From QHXQ01 sp036389375 (GTDB lineage Bacteria; Acidobacteriota; Blastocatellia; Pyrinomonadales; Pyrinomonadaceae), in the NCBI GenBank assembly GCA_036389375.1, contig DASVQA010000120.1, positions 1-39,340 on the forward strand: 39,340 nt of DNA, written 5' to 3'. Below are positions 9,003-17,252 of the stretch, piece by piece. A program made the position numbers and the translations under genes. The notes beneath the pieces were generated by a model. It made no database searches and was not told the DNA's origin. It worked only from the letters and a program-made list of their open reading frames with translations. Position 1 is the stretch's first letter. The number at the start of each line of letters is the position of its first letter.

Positions 9003-10391
9003 ATGTTTCACCGCATACGCCACGTCCATCTGGTCGGCATCGGCGGCATCGGCATGTCCGGCATCGCCGAGGTCTTATGCAATCTGGGCTTTCGCGTGTC
9101 GGGGTCGGACGCGAAGCGTTCGGGCGTGACGGACAGGCTGGCACAGATGGGCGTCGAGTTTCACGAGGGGCACAGGGCCGAGTATGTGGGCGACGCGCAG
9201 GTGGTGGTTCGCTCGACGGCCGTGCGCGATGACAACCCGGAGTTGCTGGAAGCGCGCGTGCGCTCGATCCCCGTCATTCCGCGCGCGGAGATGCTGGCGG
9301 AGTTGATGCGACTTAAACAGGACACGGTCGCCGTCGCCGGTTCGCATGGCAAGACGACGACGACCTCGATGGTCGGCACGATCTTAGGCGGGGCGGGCCT
9401 TGATCCGACGGTCGTCGTCGGCGGCGTGGTTGGCGCGTTCGGCTCGAACGCGCGGCTGGGCAAAAGCGAGTTGATGGTGGTTGAAGCGGACGAAAGCGAC
9501 AGGTCGTTTCTGATGCTGACGCCGACCTTTGCCATCGTGACGAACATAGACCGCGAGCACATGGATTACTACTCGGACATGGACGACATGCGCGATTGCT
9601 TCGTCAATTTCGTCAACAAAGTGCCGTTCTACGGCGCGGCCGTTCTGTGTCTCGACGATCCGCACGTGCAGGCCGTCATCCCGCGCGTCAAGCGGCGGCG
9701 CATCACCTACGGTCTGAGCGCGCAGGCCGACATCTCGGCGCACAGCGTGCGCTTCAACCGGCCGTTCGGCTCGACCTTCGCGGTCTGGCAAGGCAAAGAG
9801 GCGGTCGGCGAAGTGGCCTTGAACGTGCCGGGGCTGCACAACGTTTACAACGCGCTCGCGGCCGTCGCTATCGCGTTTGAAATGGGCGTCCCGTTCGACG
9901 TGACGGCGCAGGCGCTCGCCGCTTACACGGGCGTCAACCGGCGCTTTCAGTTCAAGGGCGAAGCGGGCGGCGTGCTCGTCGTGGACGACTACGGGCATCA
10001 CCCGACGGAGGTGCGCGCCACACTCGCGGCCGCGAAGGTCGGGTCGCAGGGTCGGCGCATGATCGTGCTCTTTCAGCCGCACCGCTACACGCGCACGCGC
10101 GATCAGATGGACGAGTTCGCGCGCTCGTTCAATAACGCAGACGTGCTGCTCGTCACAGACATCTACGCGGCGAGCGAAGACCCGATCCCCGGCGTGACCT
10201 CTGAGACGTTGACCGAAGCGATCAAGAGCTACGGGCATAAAAACGCCGTCTACGTCGGCGCGCTCGACACGGCCGTTAAGGCGCTCCTGAGCGAAGCGCA
10301 TCCCGGCGACATGGTCGTCACGCTCGGCGCAGGCAGCGTCTATCAGGCGGGCGAACAACTCGTCGAGTTATTGAAGAAGAACGGCAAATGA
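9003..10391 (+). CDS. murC: UDP-N-acetylmuramate--L-alanine ligase MurC
   Basis: Cytoplasmic ligase adding L-Ala to UDP-MurNAc, the first amino-acid step of stem-peptide synthesis. It has 462 aa. The N-terminal Rossmann domain begins HLVGIGGIGMSGIAEVL, the ATPase P-loop is AGSHGKTTTTS (112-122), and further Mur ligase motifs are EADESDRSF, NIDREHMDYY and DDYGHHPTEVRATL. FQPHRYTRTRDQMDEF in the C-terminal domain is MurC-specific. The ATG at 9003 comes directly after the heptad-repeat island, so the murC leader consists mostly of repeat. Its 3' end overlaps murB by an ATGA junction, indicating translational coupling. Confidence 0.96.
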   Translation: MFHRIRHVHLVGIGGIGMSGIAEVLCNLGFRVSGSDAKRSGVTDRLAQMGVEFHEGHRAEYVGDAQVVVRSTAVRDDNPELLEARVRSIPVIPRAEMLAELMRLKQDTVAVAGSHGKTTTTSMVGTILGGAGLDPTVVVGGVVGAFGSNARLGKSELMVVEADESDRSFLMLTPTFAIVTNIDREHMDYYSDMDDMRDCFVNFVNKVPFYGAAVLCLDDPHVQAVIPRVKRRRITYGLSAQADISAHSVRFNRPFGSTFAVWQGKEAVGEVALNVPGLHNVYNALAAVAIAFEMGVPFDVTAQALAAYTGVNRRFQFKGEAGGVLVVDDYGHHPTEVRATLAAAKVGSQGRRMIVLFQPHRYTRTRDQMDEFARSFNNADVLLVTDIYAASEDPIPGVTSETLTEAIKSYGHKNAVYVGALDTAVKALLSEAHPGDMVVTLGAGSVYQAGEQLVELLKKNGK

Positions 10392-11422
10392 CAACTGAGA
10401 CGCAAGGCCCGTTGGATTTAGCGGCACGCGACGCGGCGGTCGCAGAGATCGCGGCGCGCACGGGCGTGCGGGCTGAGCGCGGGCGACGCTTCGCGGAGTT
10501 GACGAGTTTGAAAGTAGGCGGCGCGATTGACTGGGTGCTGATGCCGCAGACGGAGGCGGAAGCGGCGGCGGTCGTCGGCGAACTTGAACGCGCGGGCGTT
10601 GCGTGGCGCGTGCTTGGCGCGGGGAGCAACGTCTTGGCCGATGATGCGCCGCACCATTACGTCGTGCTGTCGATGCGCGAGGTGCGCGGCGAGGTGCAGT
10701 TCGACGGCGAACGCGTGACGGTGAGTGCCGGTTATTCTTTGCCGCGCCTGTGCGTGGAAGCCGCGCGGCGGGGCTTGGCGGGCATCGAGGGCCTGGGCGG
10801 CATTCCGGGCACGGTCGGCGGCGCGTTGTGGATGAACGCGGGCGCGTTCGGGCATGAGATCGGCACGGTCGTTGAGACGGTGCGCGTCGCGCGTGGCGGG
10901 CGCGTCGTGGACGTGCCGGGCAGTGAAGTGCAGTGGGACTACCGGCACACGTCGTTTCATGAAGGCGAGTTGTTGCTCGGCGCGACGCTCAGGCTGCAAC
11001 CGGGCGACTCGGCCGAGATCATCACGCGCATGGCCGAGGTGAAACGAAAGCGGATGGCTTCGCAGCCGCACGGCGCACGCTCCGCCGGTTGCTTCTTCAA
11101 GAATCCGCCGGGCACGGGGCTTTCGACCGGCAAGATGATTGACGAACTCGGCATGAAGGGCGCGCAGCGCGGCGGCGCAGTCGTCTCGCCGGTGCATGCC
11201 AACTTTATCGTGACCGAAGGCGAAGAGGCGCGCGCCGCCGACGCGCTCGCGCTCGCCGAAGAGATACGCGAACGCATCCGGCGCGAGCGCGGCGTCGAAC
11301 TTGAATACGAGGTCGAAATCTGGCGGAGCGAAACGCCGGACGAGGTGGCGGTGGACGCGCCGGCTGCCGCGCCGTCCGGTGAAGATGTGACGGCACACTC
11401 TGAAACAAAAGCAGGAGCTTGA
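10388..11422 (+). CDS. murB: UDP-N-acetylenolpyruvoylglucosamine reductase MurB
   Basis: FAD-containing reductase that converts UDP-GlcNAc-enolpyruvate to UDP-MurNAc with NADPH. The protein is 344 aa. The FAD-binding half shows LKVGGAIDWV, GAGSNVLADD and GIEGLGGIPGTVGGALWMNAGAFG; YRHTSF (185-190) includes the expected catalytic arginine. In RSAGCFFKNPPG the residue aligned with the proton-donor serine of E. coli MurB (GSFFKNP) is Cys235. The C-terminal domain has HANFIVTEG and LEYEVEIW, with the expected glutamate. A 30-residue Ala/Pro/Thr-rich tail is extra. The start overlaps the murC stop (ATGA). Confidence 0.95.
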   Translation: MTTETQGPLDLAARDAAVAEIAARTGVRAERGRRFAELTSLKVGGAIDWVLMPQTEAEAAAVVGELERAGVAWRVLGAGSNVLADDAPHHYVVLSMREVRGEVQFDGERVTVSAGYSLPRLCVEAARRGLAGIEGLGGIPGTVGGALWMNAGAFGHEIGTVVETVRVARGGRVVDVPGSEVQWDYRHTSFHEGELLLGATLRLQPGDSAEIITRMAEVKRKRMASQPHGARSAGCFFKNPPGTGLSTGKMIDELGMKGAQRGGAVVSPVHANFIVTEGEEARAADALALAEEIRERIRRERGVELEYEVEIWRSETPDEVAVDAPAAAPSGEDVTAHSETKAGA

Positions 11423-11435
11423 GGGAAGCGAAGAG

Positions 11436-12611
11436 ATGTTGAGGGAGCAGGTCATTACGCCGCGCGCCGGGAAACGAACACCGGTTAATCGCGGCCGTGC
11501 GAACGTCGCAGGGCAGCAGCGGCCCGTAGCGCGACGCGGCGGTGCGTCGTCGGCGCGTGCGACCTCGGCGCGCAGTCAGTCGTGGCCGAAGGTCGCGGCC
11601 CGGATGCCGGCGATTGGTAAGACGCTGCTGGCAGTCTGTCTCGGCTTATTCGCGTTCAGGACGTACACGGTGGCGTCCGCGTCCGCCTTCTTCGCGCTGC
11701 GCACGGTGGACGTAAGCGGCGCATCGCGCGCTTCGACCGAGCAGATCGAGGCTGTGGTACGGCGTGCGGCTGCGCCGGTCGGCGTGTGGCGCGCAGACCT
11801 TGAAGCGATCCGCACAGAGCTTGAGCGGCAGCCCTGGGTGCGCGGCGCGATGGTCGCGCGCGTGCTGCCTTCGGGTTTGCGCGTGCGCATCGTGGAGCGC
11901 ATGCCGCGCGCGGTCGTACGCACCGCGAACGGGCGTTTGACGTGGGTTGATGACGACGGCGTGATCGTCGGGCCGGCGGCCGCAACCGATCAGATGCCTG
12001 CCTTCTTCCTGCGCGGTTGGGACGAAGGTGAGAGCGGGGCGGTGCGCGCGGAGAATCGGCAGCGCGTGGCGAAGTTGTTGGAGTTGCAGAACGAGTGGAC
12101 AGCCGCCGGGTTGGCCGAGCGCGTGAGCGAAGTAAACCTCGACGACCTGCGCGACGTGCGCGCGCAACTCGCGGGCGCTGATTCGCAGGTCGAAGTGCGG
12201 CTGGGCAAAGATGATCTGACGAAGCGTTTGCGGCAGGCTTTGCAGGCACTCGACGAACAGCGTCAGACGCCGCGCGGCGCGCTCATCAGCTACATAGATA
12301 TGACGCAAGGCAAACGCGCCGTCATCGGTTTCATGCGCGCACAGTTGCCGGCGCAGAGCAGCGAGGGCGCTAACTTAAATGTCGCGGCGACCAGCGAGCC
12401 GATGGTGCAACCCCGCGCGGCCGATGTAGCGGTCAGGCAGCGTGCGTCCGCGCGCACCACGCCGCATGCGCAAACTACGCGTAACGCACGGGCCACACCA
12501 CAGCCCAAGCCGGGGCCGGCGCGCGAAACGGCGCATGAGACGAAACGTGCCGCCGAACCGCCGCGCGGCGTAGAGCAGCGTCCGCGCCGCGTAGTGCTCA
12601 AGACGGGTTAA
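11436..12611 (+). CDS. ftsQ: Cell division protein FtsQ
   Basis: Bitopic divisome protein linking early and late division components. The 391-aa protein has a basic, low-complexity cytoplasmic N-terminus (1-57), one membrane helix (about 58-80), and a POTRA domain starting at FFALRTVDVSGASRASTEQI (86-105) and running through WVRGAMVARVLPSGLRVRIVERMPRAVV. The FtsQ/DivIB domain follows with WVDDDGVIV and ends near YIDMTQGKRAVIGFM. The final 80 residues form a Pro/Ala/Arg-rich, probably disordered periplasmic tail ending RPRRVVLKTG. Position between murB and ftsA fits ftsQ; ddl, often found just upstream, is absent. Sequence conservation is low in this family, so the call rests on architecture and order. 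Confidence 0.9.
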   Translation: MLREQVITPRAGKRTPVNRGRANVAGQQRPVARRGGASSARATSARSQSWPKVAARMPAIGKTLLAVCLGLFAFRTYTVASASAFFALRTVDVSGASRASTEQIEAVVRRAAAPVGVWRADLEAIRTELERQPWVRGAMVARVLPSGLRVRIVERMPRAVVRTANGRLTWVDDDGVIVGPAAATDQMPAFFLRGWDEGESGAVRAENRQRVAKLLELQNEWTAAGLAERVSEVNLDDLRDVRAQLAGADSQVEVRLGKDDLTKRLRQALQALDEQRQTPRGALISYIDMTQGKRAVIGFMRAQLPAQSSEGANLNVAATSEPMVQPRAADVAVRQRASARTTPHAQTTRNARATPQPKPGPARETAHETKRAAEPPRGVEQRPRRVVLKTG

Positions 12612-12614
12612 TTC

Positions 12615-12656
12615 AAGGAGGCACTTGGGGCGAGCGCCAAAGTCCGTTGCCCCCAG
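12615..12656 (+). promoter_or_regulatory. Hairpin and unused Shine-Dalgarno-like site between ftsQ and ftsA
   Basis: A strong AAGGAGG (12615-12621) is followed not by a start codon of ftsA but by a hairpin: CTTGGGGC (12624-12631) can pair with GCCCCCAG (12649-12656) with one mismatch. A second AGGAGG just before the ftsA ATG (12663-12668) is the likely initiation site. The only start near the first site (TTG 12625) is out of frame with ftsA. This could tune ribosome loading on ftsA; the function is inferred. Confidence 0.35.
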
Positions 12657-12670
12657 CTTGCTAGGAGGAC

Positions 12671-13942
12671 ATGAAGCGCATGGCGAAACGCGAGGCGTAC
12701 ACCGTCGGGCTAAACATCGGCACGAGCCGGGTGACGTGCATCATCGGCGAGCCGGGCGATGGCAGCGCGCTCGACATTGTCGGCATCGGTGAAGCCGAAG
12801 CGCGCGGCCTGCGTAAAGGCGTCATCGTCAACCCCGACGCGGCTGTGGATGCGATTCGCCACGCCGTCGAAGCGGCGGAACGCATGTCCGGCCTGCCCGC
12901 CGAAGAGGTCACGATCAACCTCGCCGGTTCGCACATCATGGGTTTCAACGGGCAGGCGATTGTGGCCGTCTCAGGGCGCGACCGCGAGATTACAAACGAC
13001 GACGTGCGCCGCGCGATTGACTCGGCCTGCGCGATTCAACTGCCGGCGGGGCGCGAGATCGTGGATCGCCTGCCGCAGGAGTTCATCGTGGACGATCAGG
13101 ACGGCATCAATGATCCCGTCGGCATGATCGGCGCGCGCCTCGCCGTCAAAGTCCACATCGTCACCAGTCCCGTCACCGCGCGCCAGAACGCAATCAACGC
13201 AGTCAATCGCGCCGGCCTCATCGTCTCCGACATGGTGCTCGAACAACTGGCCGCCGCCGAGGCGTCATTAACCGACGAGGACAAAGAGTTTGGCTCGGCG
13301 CTTGTAGACATCGGCGCGGAGACGACCGGCTTGGTGATCTATCAGCGCGGCGCAGTGCAGCACACGGCCGTGTTCGCCCTCGGCGGTTCGCATTTCACTA
13401 ACGACATCGCGTTCGGGCTGCGCACGCCGATCCCAGAAGCGGAGAAGATCAAGCGCACGTTCGGCTATTCGTCGAGTACAAGTTTGAGCGAGATGGAGCG
13501 CGGCGAGCAGGTCGAAGTGCCATCGGTCGGCGGGCGCGGCCCACGCCTGCTGTCGCGGCAAATCCTGTGCGACATCTTGCAGCCGCGCGCCGAAGAGGTG
13601 CTGATGCACGTCGCCGACGAGATACGCGAGTCCGGTTGGGAGCGGCAACTCTCAAGCGGCGTGGTCTTGACGGGCGGCGGCGCGCTCCTCGGCGGCATCT
13701 GCGAAGTTGCGGAACAGGTTTTCGACGCGCCGGTGCGCGTCGGTTACCCCGAACGGGATCGTTTCGGCGGTCTCGTCGAGGATGTGCAAGGGCCCGCGTG
13801 GACATCTGCGGCGGGGCTATCGCTCGTCGCTATGCGCGCGCAAAACATTGAAGCGCGGCGCGCAGCGGGTAAGCGCGATGGCACGGGCGCATTGGGCGCA
13901 TTCGTCTCGAAATTTCGTGATCGTTTCAGTAGTATTTTCTGA
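12671..13942 (+). CDS. ftsA: Cell division protein FtsA
   Basis: Actin-like ATPase that tethers FtsZ to the membrane and recruits later divisome proteins. It is 423 aa. Phosphate-1 motif is GLNIGTSRVTCIIGE near the N-terminus, then the SHS2/1C subdomain with the GRDREITNDDVRRAI pattern. Phosphate-2 is LVDIGAETTGLVIY followed by ALGGSHFTNDIA, and the adenosine motif is VVLTGGGALLGGI. The C-terminus ends in an amphipathic helix, GALGAFVSKFRDRFSSIF, the expected membrane-targeting sequence. Two ATGs are possible: 12671 lies only 2 nt after AGGAGG and 12680 lies 11 nt after it, so the true start may be 12680. Confidence 0.96.
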   Translation: MKRMAKREAYTVGLNIGTSRVTCIIGEPGDGSALDIVGIGEAEARGLRKGVIVNPDAAVDAIRHAVEAAERMSGLPAEEVTINLAGSHIMGFNGQAIVAVSGRDREITNDDVRRAIDSACAIQLPAGREIVDRLPQEFIVDDQDGINDPVGMIGARLAVKVHIVTSPVTARQNAINAVNRAGLIVSDMVLEQLAAAEASLTDEDKEFGSALVDIGAETTGLVIYQRGAVQHTAVFALGGSHFTNDIAFGLRTPIPEAEKIKRTFGYSSSTSLSEMERGEQVEVPSVGGRGPRLLSRQILCDILQPRAEEVLMHVADEIRESGWERQLSSGVVLTGGGALLGGICEVAEQVFDAPVRVGYPERDRFGGLVEDVQGPAWTSAAGLSLVAMRAQNIEARRAAGKRDGTGALGAFVSKFRDRFSSIF

Positions 13943-14083
13943 CAAGATGTTGTATGCTGCCGCGCCAGCCGGCACAGGATATAGTCCGCAAGATATGGGT
14001 GTCACCGGCGCGCACAGCCCAAAATAACCGCACGGGCGCTTTTCAGGCGCAAACAGAGCGATGATGTCGAGAGAGGAAGGACG

Positions 14084-15244
14084 ATGATGACACCTGACGG
14101 CCGTCAGCCGGGCAGCGGCATTAATATTTTTATCGACGACGACCCGCCCATCACCGGCGCGCGCATCAAGGTGATCGGCGTGGGCGGCGGCGGCGGCAAC
14201 GCTGTGAACCGCATGATCGAGGCCGGCATCGAGGGCATAGAGTTCCTTGTCGCCAACACAGACTTGCAGGCTTTGAAGCGTTCGCGTGCGCCGATCAAAA
14301 TTCAACTTGGCGGCAAGTTGACCAAGGGCTTAGGCGCGGGCGCGAACCCGGAAGTCGGCCGCAACGCCGCGCTCGAAGATACGGAGAAGATCATCGAGGC
14401 GCTCGAAGGCGCGGACATGGTCTTCGTCACGACGGGCCTCGGCGGCGGCACAGGCACGGGCGCAGCCCCCATCATCGCCTCACTCGCCACCGAATTGAAC
14501 GCGCTGACGGTCGCCGTCGTCACGAAGCCCTTCCACTTCGAGGGCAAGCGGCGCATGACGCAGTCCGAACAGGGCTTGCGCGAGTTGCGCGAATGTGTGG
14601 ACACGGTCATCACGATTCCGAACGAGCGGCTGCTGCACACGGTGGATCGCAACGTCTCGCTGCAAGATTCGTTCAAACTGGCGGACGATGTATTGCGTCA
14701 AGCCGTGCAGGGCATCAGCGATCTCATTACCGTGCCCGGTCTCATCAATCTCGATTTCGCCGACGTGAAGGCGATCATGCAGGGCATGGGCATGGCGTTG
14801 ATGGGCGCAGGGCGCGCGTCGGGCGAGAATCGTGCGATTAACGCGACACAGCAGGCCATCTCTTCGCCCTTGCTGGAAGAGGCGAGCATCACGGGCGCGA
14901 AGGGCGTGCTCATCAACATCACGGGCGGCCTTGATCTGACGCTCTACGAAGTCAACGAGGCATCTTCCATCATCCGCGAGGCGGCGGACGAGGACGCCAA
15001 CATCATCTTCGGCGCGGTGATTGACGAATCCATGCGCGACGAGATGAAGATCACGGTGATCGCCACCGGCTTCGACCGCGAATCGGTTGCGGTTGGCACA
15101 ACGGCCGGCGCAGACGCAATGCCGACCACGCCGCCGCGCTACGCCCCGCGCGGTGCGGACGAACTGCCCGCGCGCACCGCCGTCGGGCAGACACGCGCCG
15201 ATGATCTCGACGTGCCCGCCTTCATTCGCAAGAAAGCAGACTGA
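14084..15244 (+). CDS. ftsZ: Cell division protein FtsZ
   Basis: Tubulin-like GTPase that forms the Z-ring. The 386-aa protein has an N-terminal GTPase domain with KVIGVGGGGGNAVNRMIEAG, the tubulin signature GGGTGTG (120-126), ITIPNERLL, and the T7-loop NLDFADVKAIM. The C-terminal linker is short (about 40 residues) and the conserved end peptide DDLDVPAFIRKKAD (373-386) is the FtsA-binding site. Start is ATG 14084 or 14087 behind AGGAAGG. A 141-bp spacer separates it from ftsA, the largest gap after murE's in the cluster, and may hold its own promoter, although no convincing -35/-10 pair is visible. A strong terminator follows. Confidence 0.98.
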   Translation: MMTPDGRQPGSGINIFIDDDPPITGARIKVIGVGGGGGNAVNRMIEAGIEGIEFLVANTDLQALKRSRAPIKIQLGGKLTKGLGAGANPEVGRNAALEDTEKIIEALEGADMVFVTTGLGGGTGTGAAPIIASLATELNALTVAVVTKPFHFEGKRRMTQSEQGLRELRECVDTVITIPNERLLHTVDRNVSLQDSFKLADDVLRQAVQGISDLITVPGLINLDFADVKAIMQGMGMALMGAGRASGENRAINATQQAISSPLLEEASITGAKGVLINITGGLDLTLYEVNEASSIIREAADEDANIIFGAVIDESMRDEMKITVIATGFDRESVAVGTTAGADAMPTTPPRYAPRGADELPARTAVGQTRADDLDVPAFIRKKAD

Positions 15245-15420
15245 AAAAAGCAGTAGACAAGTAAGGCGCAGGGCAGCGCGCCGTTCAGCCAAAACAGCAG
15301 GGCAGCCGGGTAAGTTTTCGCTCACGATTTTGAGTGAAATTTCAACCGGCTGCTTTTTTAACTGCCTGCTGCTTAGCGGCTACTGCTGACTCTCTTTTCT
15401 CGTTTGCCTTTTGCCTTTTT
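15242..15420. repeat. Degenerate heptad-repeat arms flanking the ftsZ terminator
   Basis: After the ftsZ stop the sequence runs in 7-nt units related to AAAGCAG and TAGACAA (15242-15275). On the other side of the terminator, the reverse complement of 15361-15420 reads as units such as AAAAGGC (twice), AAACGAG, AAAAGAG, AGTCAGC and AGTAGCC. The arrangement (two inverted arms around a core) resembles the murG/murC island but is more decayed. Identified by eye from the 7-nt period. Confidence 0.5.
15302..15359 (+). terminator. Rho-independent terminator of the dcw cluster
   Basis: GCAGCCGG (15302-15309) pairs with CCGGCTGC (15346-15353), immediately followed by six T (15354-15359). Inside, TTTCGCTCA (15316-15324) pairs with TGAGTGAAA (15331-15339) with one G-U pair, extending the hairpin. 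It lies 57 nt after the ftsZ stop and marks the end of the dcw transcription unit. Confidence 0.9.
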
Positions 15421-15454
15421 GTCGTGTAGCATGTCGCGCATTCCTGACAGGAAT
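15404..15454 (+). promoter_or_regulatory. Candidate hfq promoter with palindrome at the start site
   Basis: TTGCCT (15404-15409), a 17-nt spacer and TAGCAT (15427-15432) give a 4/6 plus 4/6 match to the sigma70 consensus. Directly after, where transcription would start, is the palindrome ATTCCTG-A-CAGGAAT (15440-15454), a plausible operator. From 15455 to the hfq start at 15654 I see no gene; a 78-codon ORF at 15411-15647 has no recognisable features, and the hfq leader would be about 200 nt. Confidence 0.35.
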
Positions 15455-15653
15455 TAATTTCAACAAACGGGCCAACAACCGTTTCTCGTCCAGACTTACG
15501 ACCGCCGACTGCCTCCGCAGGATGCATGTTCGGCCGCGCGCTTCCCTGTTTGGTGACTCGCATATGCTCGCTCGCAAGCGGGCCGCAGTTTGTCGCAGCG
15601 CGCCACGCTGGTTTTCCCCGCTTGTGAGGACTCTTAAAGGTAGGTGAATCGAG

Positions 15654-16079
15654 GTGAATCGCAAACTCATACGCACGACGTTAGCTGAGGTCAAGGGGCG
15701 CGAAGTTCCGCACCACAAAGAGCGCACGCACGAAGCCGGCCCGCGCGGCGGGCAAGCTCCGCGCGGCGCACCGCCGAGTCGCGGTGGCGGCGATAACAGC
15801 AGCGCCGCGGCGGCGCAAGGCCGCAAGCGCGTGCCGCCGTCTGAGACTAACGCCGAAATCTTTTACTACAAGAAACAGATGGACGCGCACACCGTCATGG
15901 TCATTGTGCTCAATGACGGTGAGGAGATCGAGGGCACGATTGAGTGGTACGACCGCAGCGCGCTCAAGGTCAACCGTAAAGATGCGCCCAACATTCTGCT
16001 CCTGAAACACAACATCAAGTACATGTTCAAAGCCGAAGACCGCGATGGCGGCGGCAGCGGCGACGAGGCGGGCAGCTAG
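15654..16079 (+). CDS. hfq: Hfq-like RNA-binding (Sm-fold) protein with N-terminal extension
   Basis: RNA chaperone of the Hfq/Sm family, expected to form hexameric rings that bind small RNAs and mRNAs. The Sm core spans residues 66-126: NAEIFYYKKQMDAHTVMVIV forms helix 1 and strand 1, LNDGEEIEGTIEWYDRSALKV is Sm1, and NILLLKHNIKYMFK is Sm2 with the conserved KH pair. The core differs strongly from proteobacterial Hfq, as Acidobacteria versions do. Residues 1-60 are a basic, Gly/Pro/Ala-rich disordered extension (141 aa in all against 70-100 usual) and the C-terminus is acidic and Gly-rich. Start GTG 15654 follows a 9-nt direct repeat GGTGAATCG (15643 and 15653), leaving the exact start uncertain. 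Confidence 0.85.
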   Translation: MNRKLIRTTLAEVKGREVPHHKERTHEAGPRGGQAPRGAPPSRGGGDNSSAAAAQGRKRVPPSETNAEIFYYKKQMDAHTVMVIVLNDGEEIEGTIEWYDRSALKVNRKDAPNILLLKHNIKYMFKAEDRDGGGSGDEAGS

Positions 16080-16154
16080 GCAAAGCCGCCCGCCCCACGA
16101 AGACGACAGGCGCGGCCTTGGTGCAAGGCCCCCGAGCCATCCGGTCGGGTTGCC

Positions 16155-17252
16155 ATGGCCCGCCTGTTCGCGCATCGTGCCATGAACGATATTTGGCTCA
16201 ACGAACGGGACGACGGGACGCATCCTAGTCCTGCGCGCCGTCCGCGCATCGGCATCACAATGGGCGACCCGGCCGGCATCGGCCCCGAAGTCGTCTTAAA
16301 GGCCGTCGCCGAAGAGAAGGTGCGCCGCGCGTGCGTGCCCGTCATCGTCGGCGACGCGCAACTCCTCGCGCACACCGCGCGCACGCTCGACTTGCAGTGC
16401 GGCTACGACATCATCCAGCGCGGCGAACCCCTCCCCGCGTCCGCGCACGACCCCGTCATCTATCATCTCAACAACATTAGCGGGCACGTCGAGCCGGGCG
16501 TGGAGTCCGGCGCGGCGGGGCGCGCAGCCGGCGAGTACATCGAAGCGGCCGTCGAACTGTGCGCCGCCGGACAGGTGGATGCTATCTCGACCGCGCCGAT
16601 CAATAAACGCGCCCTCTTCTTAGGCGGCTACAGCTTCCCCGGGCACACCGAGTTCCTCGCCCACCTGACGCGCGCCGAAGAATGCGCCATGGCCTTCGTC
16701 GCCGCCAACCTGCGCATCGTGCTTATCTCGACGCACGTGCCGCTCGCGCAGGCGATCCGGCTGGTCGAGCGCCAGCGCATCGAGCGCGTCGTTCGGTTGA
16801 CGGAGCGCGAGTTGAAGCGTTGGGGCATCGCGCGTCCGCGCATCGCCGTCGCCGCGCTCAACCCGCACGGCGCGGAAGGCGGTCTCTTCGGCGTCGAAGA
16901 AGCGGCCGAGATCGCGCCGGCCGTCGCCACCGTGCGCGCCGAAGGCTTGGACGTGTCCGGCCCCTTTTCCGCCGACACGATCTTCCTGCGCGCCTCGCGC
17001 GGCGAGTTCGACGCGGTCATCGCCTGCTATCATGATCAGGCGATGATCCCGGTCAAGTGTCTCTCCTTCAGCGAAGCCGTCAACGTCACGCTCGGTCTGC
17101 CCTTCATCCGCACATCGGTCGATCACGGCACGGCGTTCGACATCGCCGGGCGCGGCTTAGCGGAGCATTCCAGCATGGTCGCCGCCATCCTGCTGGCCGC
17201 CGAACTGGCGCGCACCGAACCGAGCGGACAGGAAGCACTACTAGAGTCATGA
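16155..17252 (+). CDS. pdxA: 4-hydroxythreonine-4-phosphate dehydrogenase PdxA
   Basis: NAD-dependent, metal-binding dehydrogenase of the DXP-dependent vitamin B6 pathway, in the cytosol. The 365-aa protein shows RIGITMGDPAGIGPEVVLKA near residue 32, INKRALFLGGYSFPGHTEFLA, LNPHGAEGGLFG and CYHDQAMIPVK, which supply the three metal-binding histidines, and the C-terminal DHGTAFDIAGRG. ATG 16155 gives the longest form; ATG 16182 would give a protein 9 residues shorter and is equally acceptable because neither has a clear ribosome-binding site. The stop codon overlaps the next gene (ATGA). No other B6 gene is in the window, so the linkage to its neighbours is not explained by pathway. Confidence 0.95.
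   Translation: MARLFAHRAMNDIWLNERDDGTHPSPARRPRIGITMGDPAGIGPEVVLKAVAEEKVRRACVPVIVGDAQLLAHTARTLDLQCGYDIIQRGEPLPASAHDPVIYHLNNISGHVEPGVESGAAGRAAGEYIEAAVELCAAGQVDAISTAPINKRALFLGGYSFPGHTEFLAHLTRAEECAMAFVAANLRIVLISTHVPLAQAIRLVERQRIERVVRLTERELKRWGIARPRIAVAALNPHGAEGGLFGVEEAAEIAPAVATVRAEGLDVSGPFSADTIFLRASRGEFDAVIACYHDQAMIPVKCLSFSEAVNVTLGLPFIRTSVDHGTAFDIAGRGLAEHSSMVAAILLAAELARTEPSGQEALLES

Noticed and set aside
9384..10358. 324-codon minus-strand frame opposite murC
   Set aside because: Low-complexity His/Arg/Val composition and no family motif; murC is unambiguous.
15411..15647. 78-codon ORF between ftsZ and hfq
   Set aside because: No Shine-Dalgarno, unusual composition, begins inside repeat sequence and has no recognisable feature.
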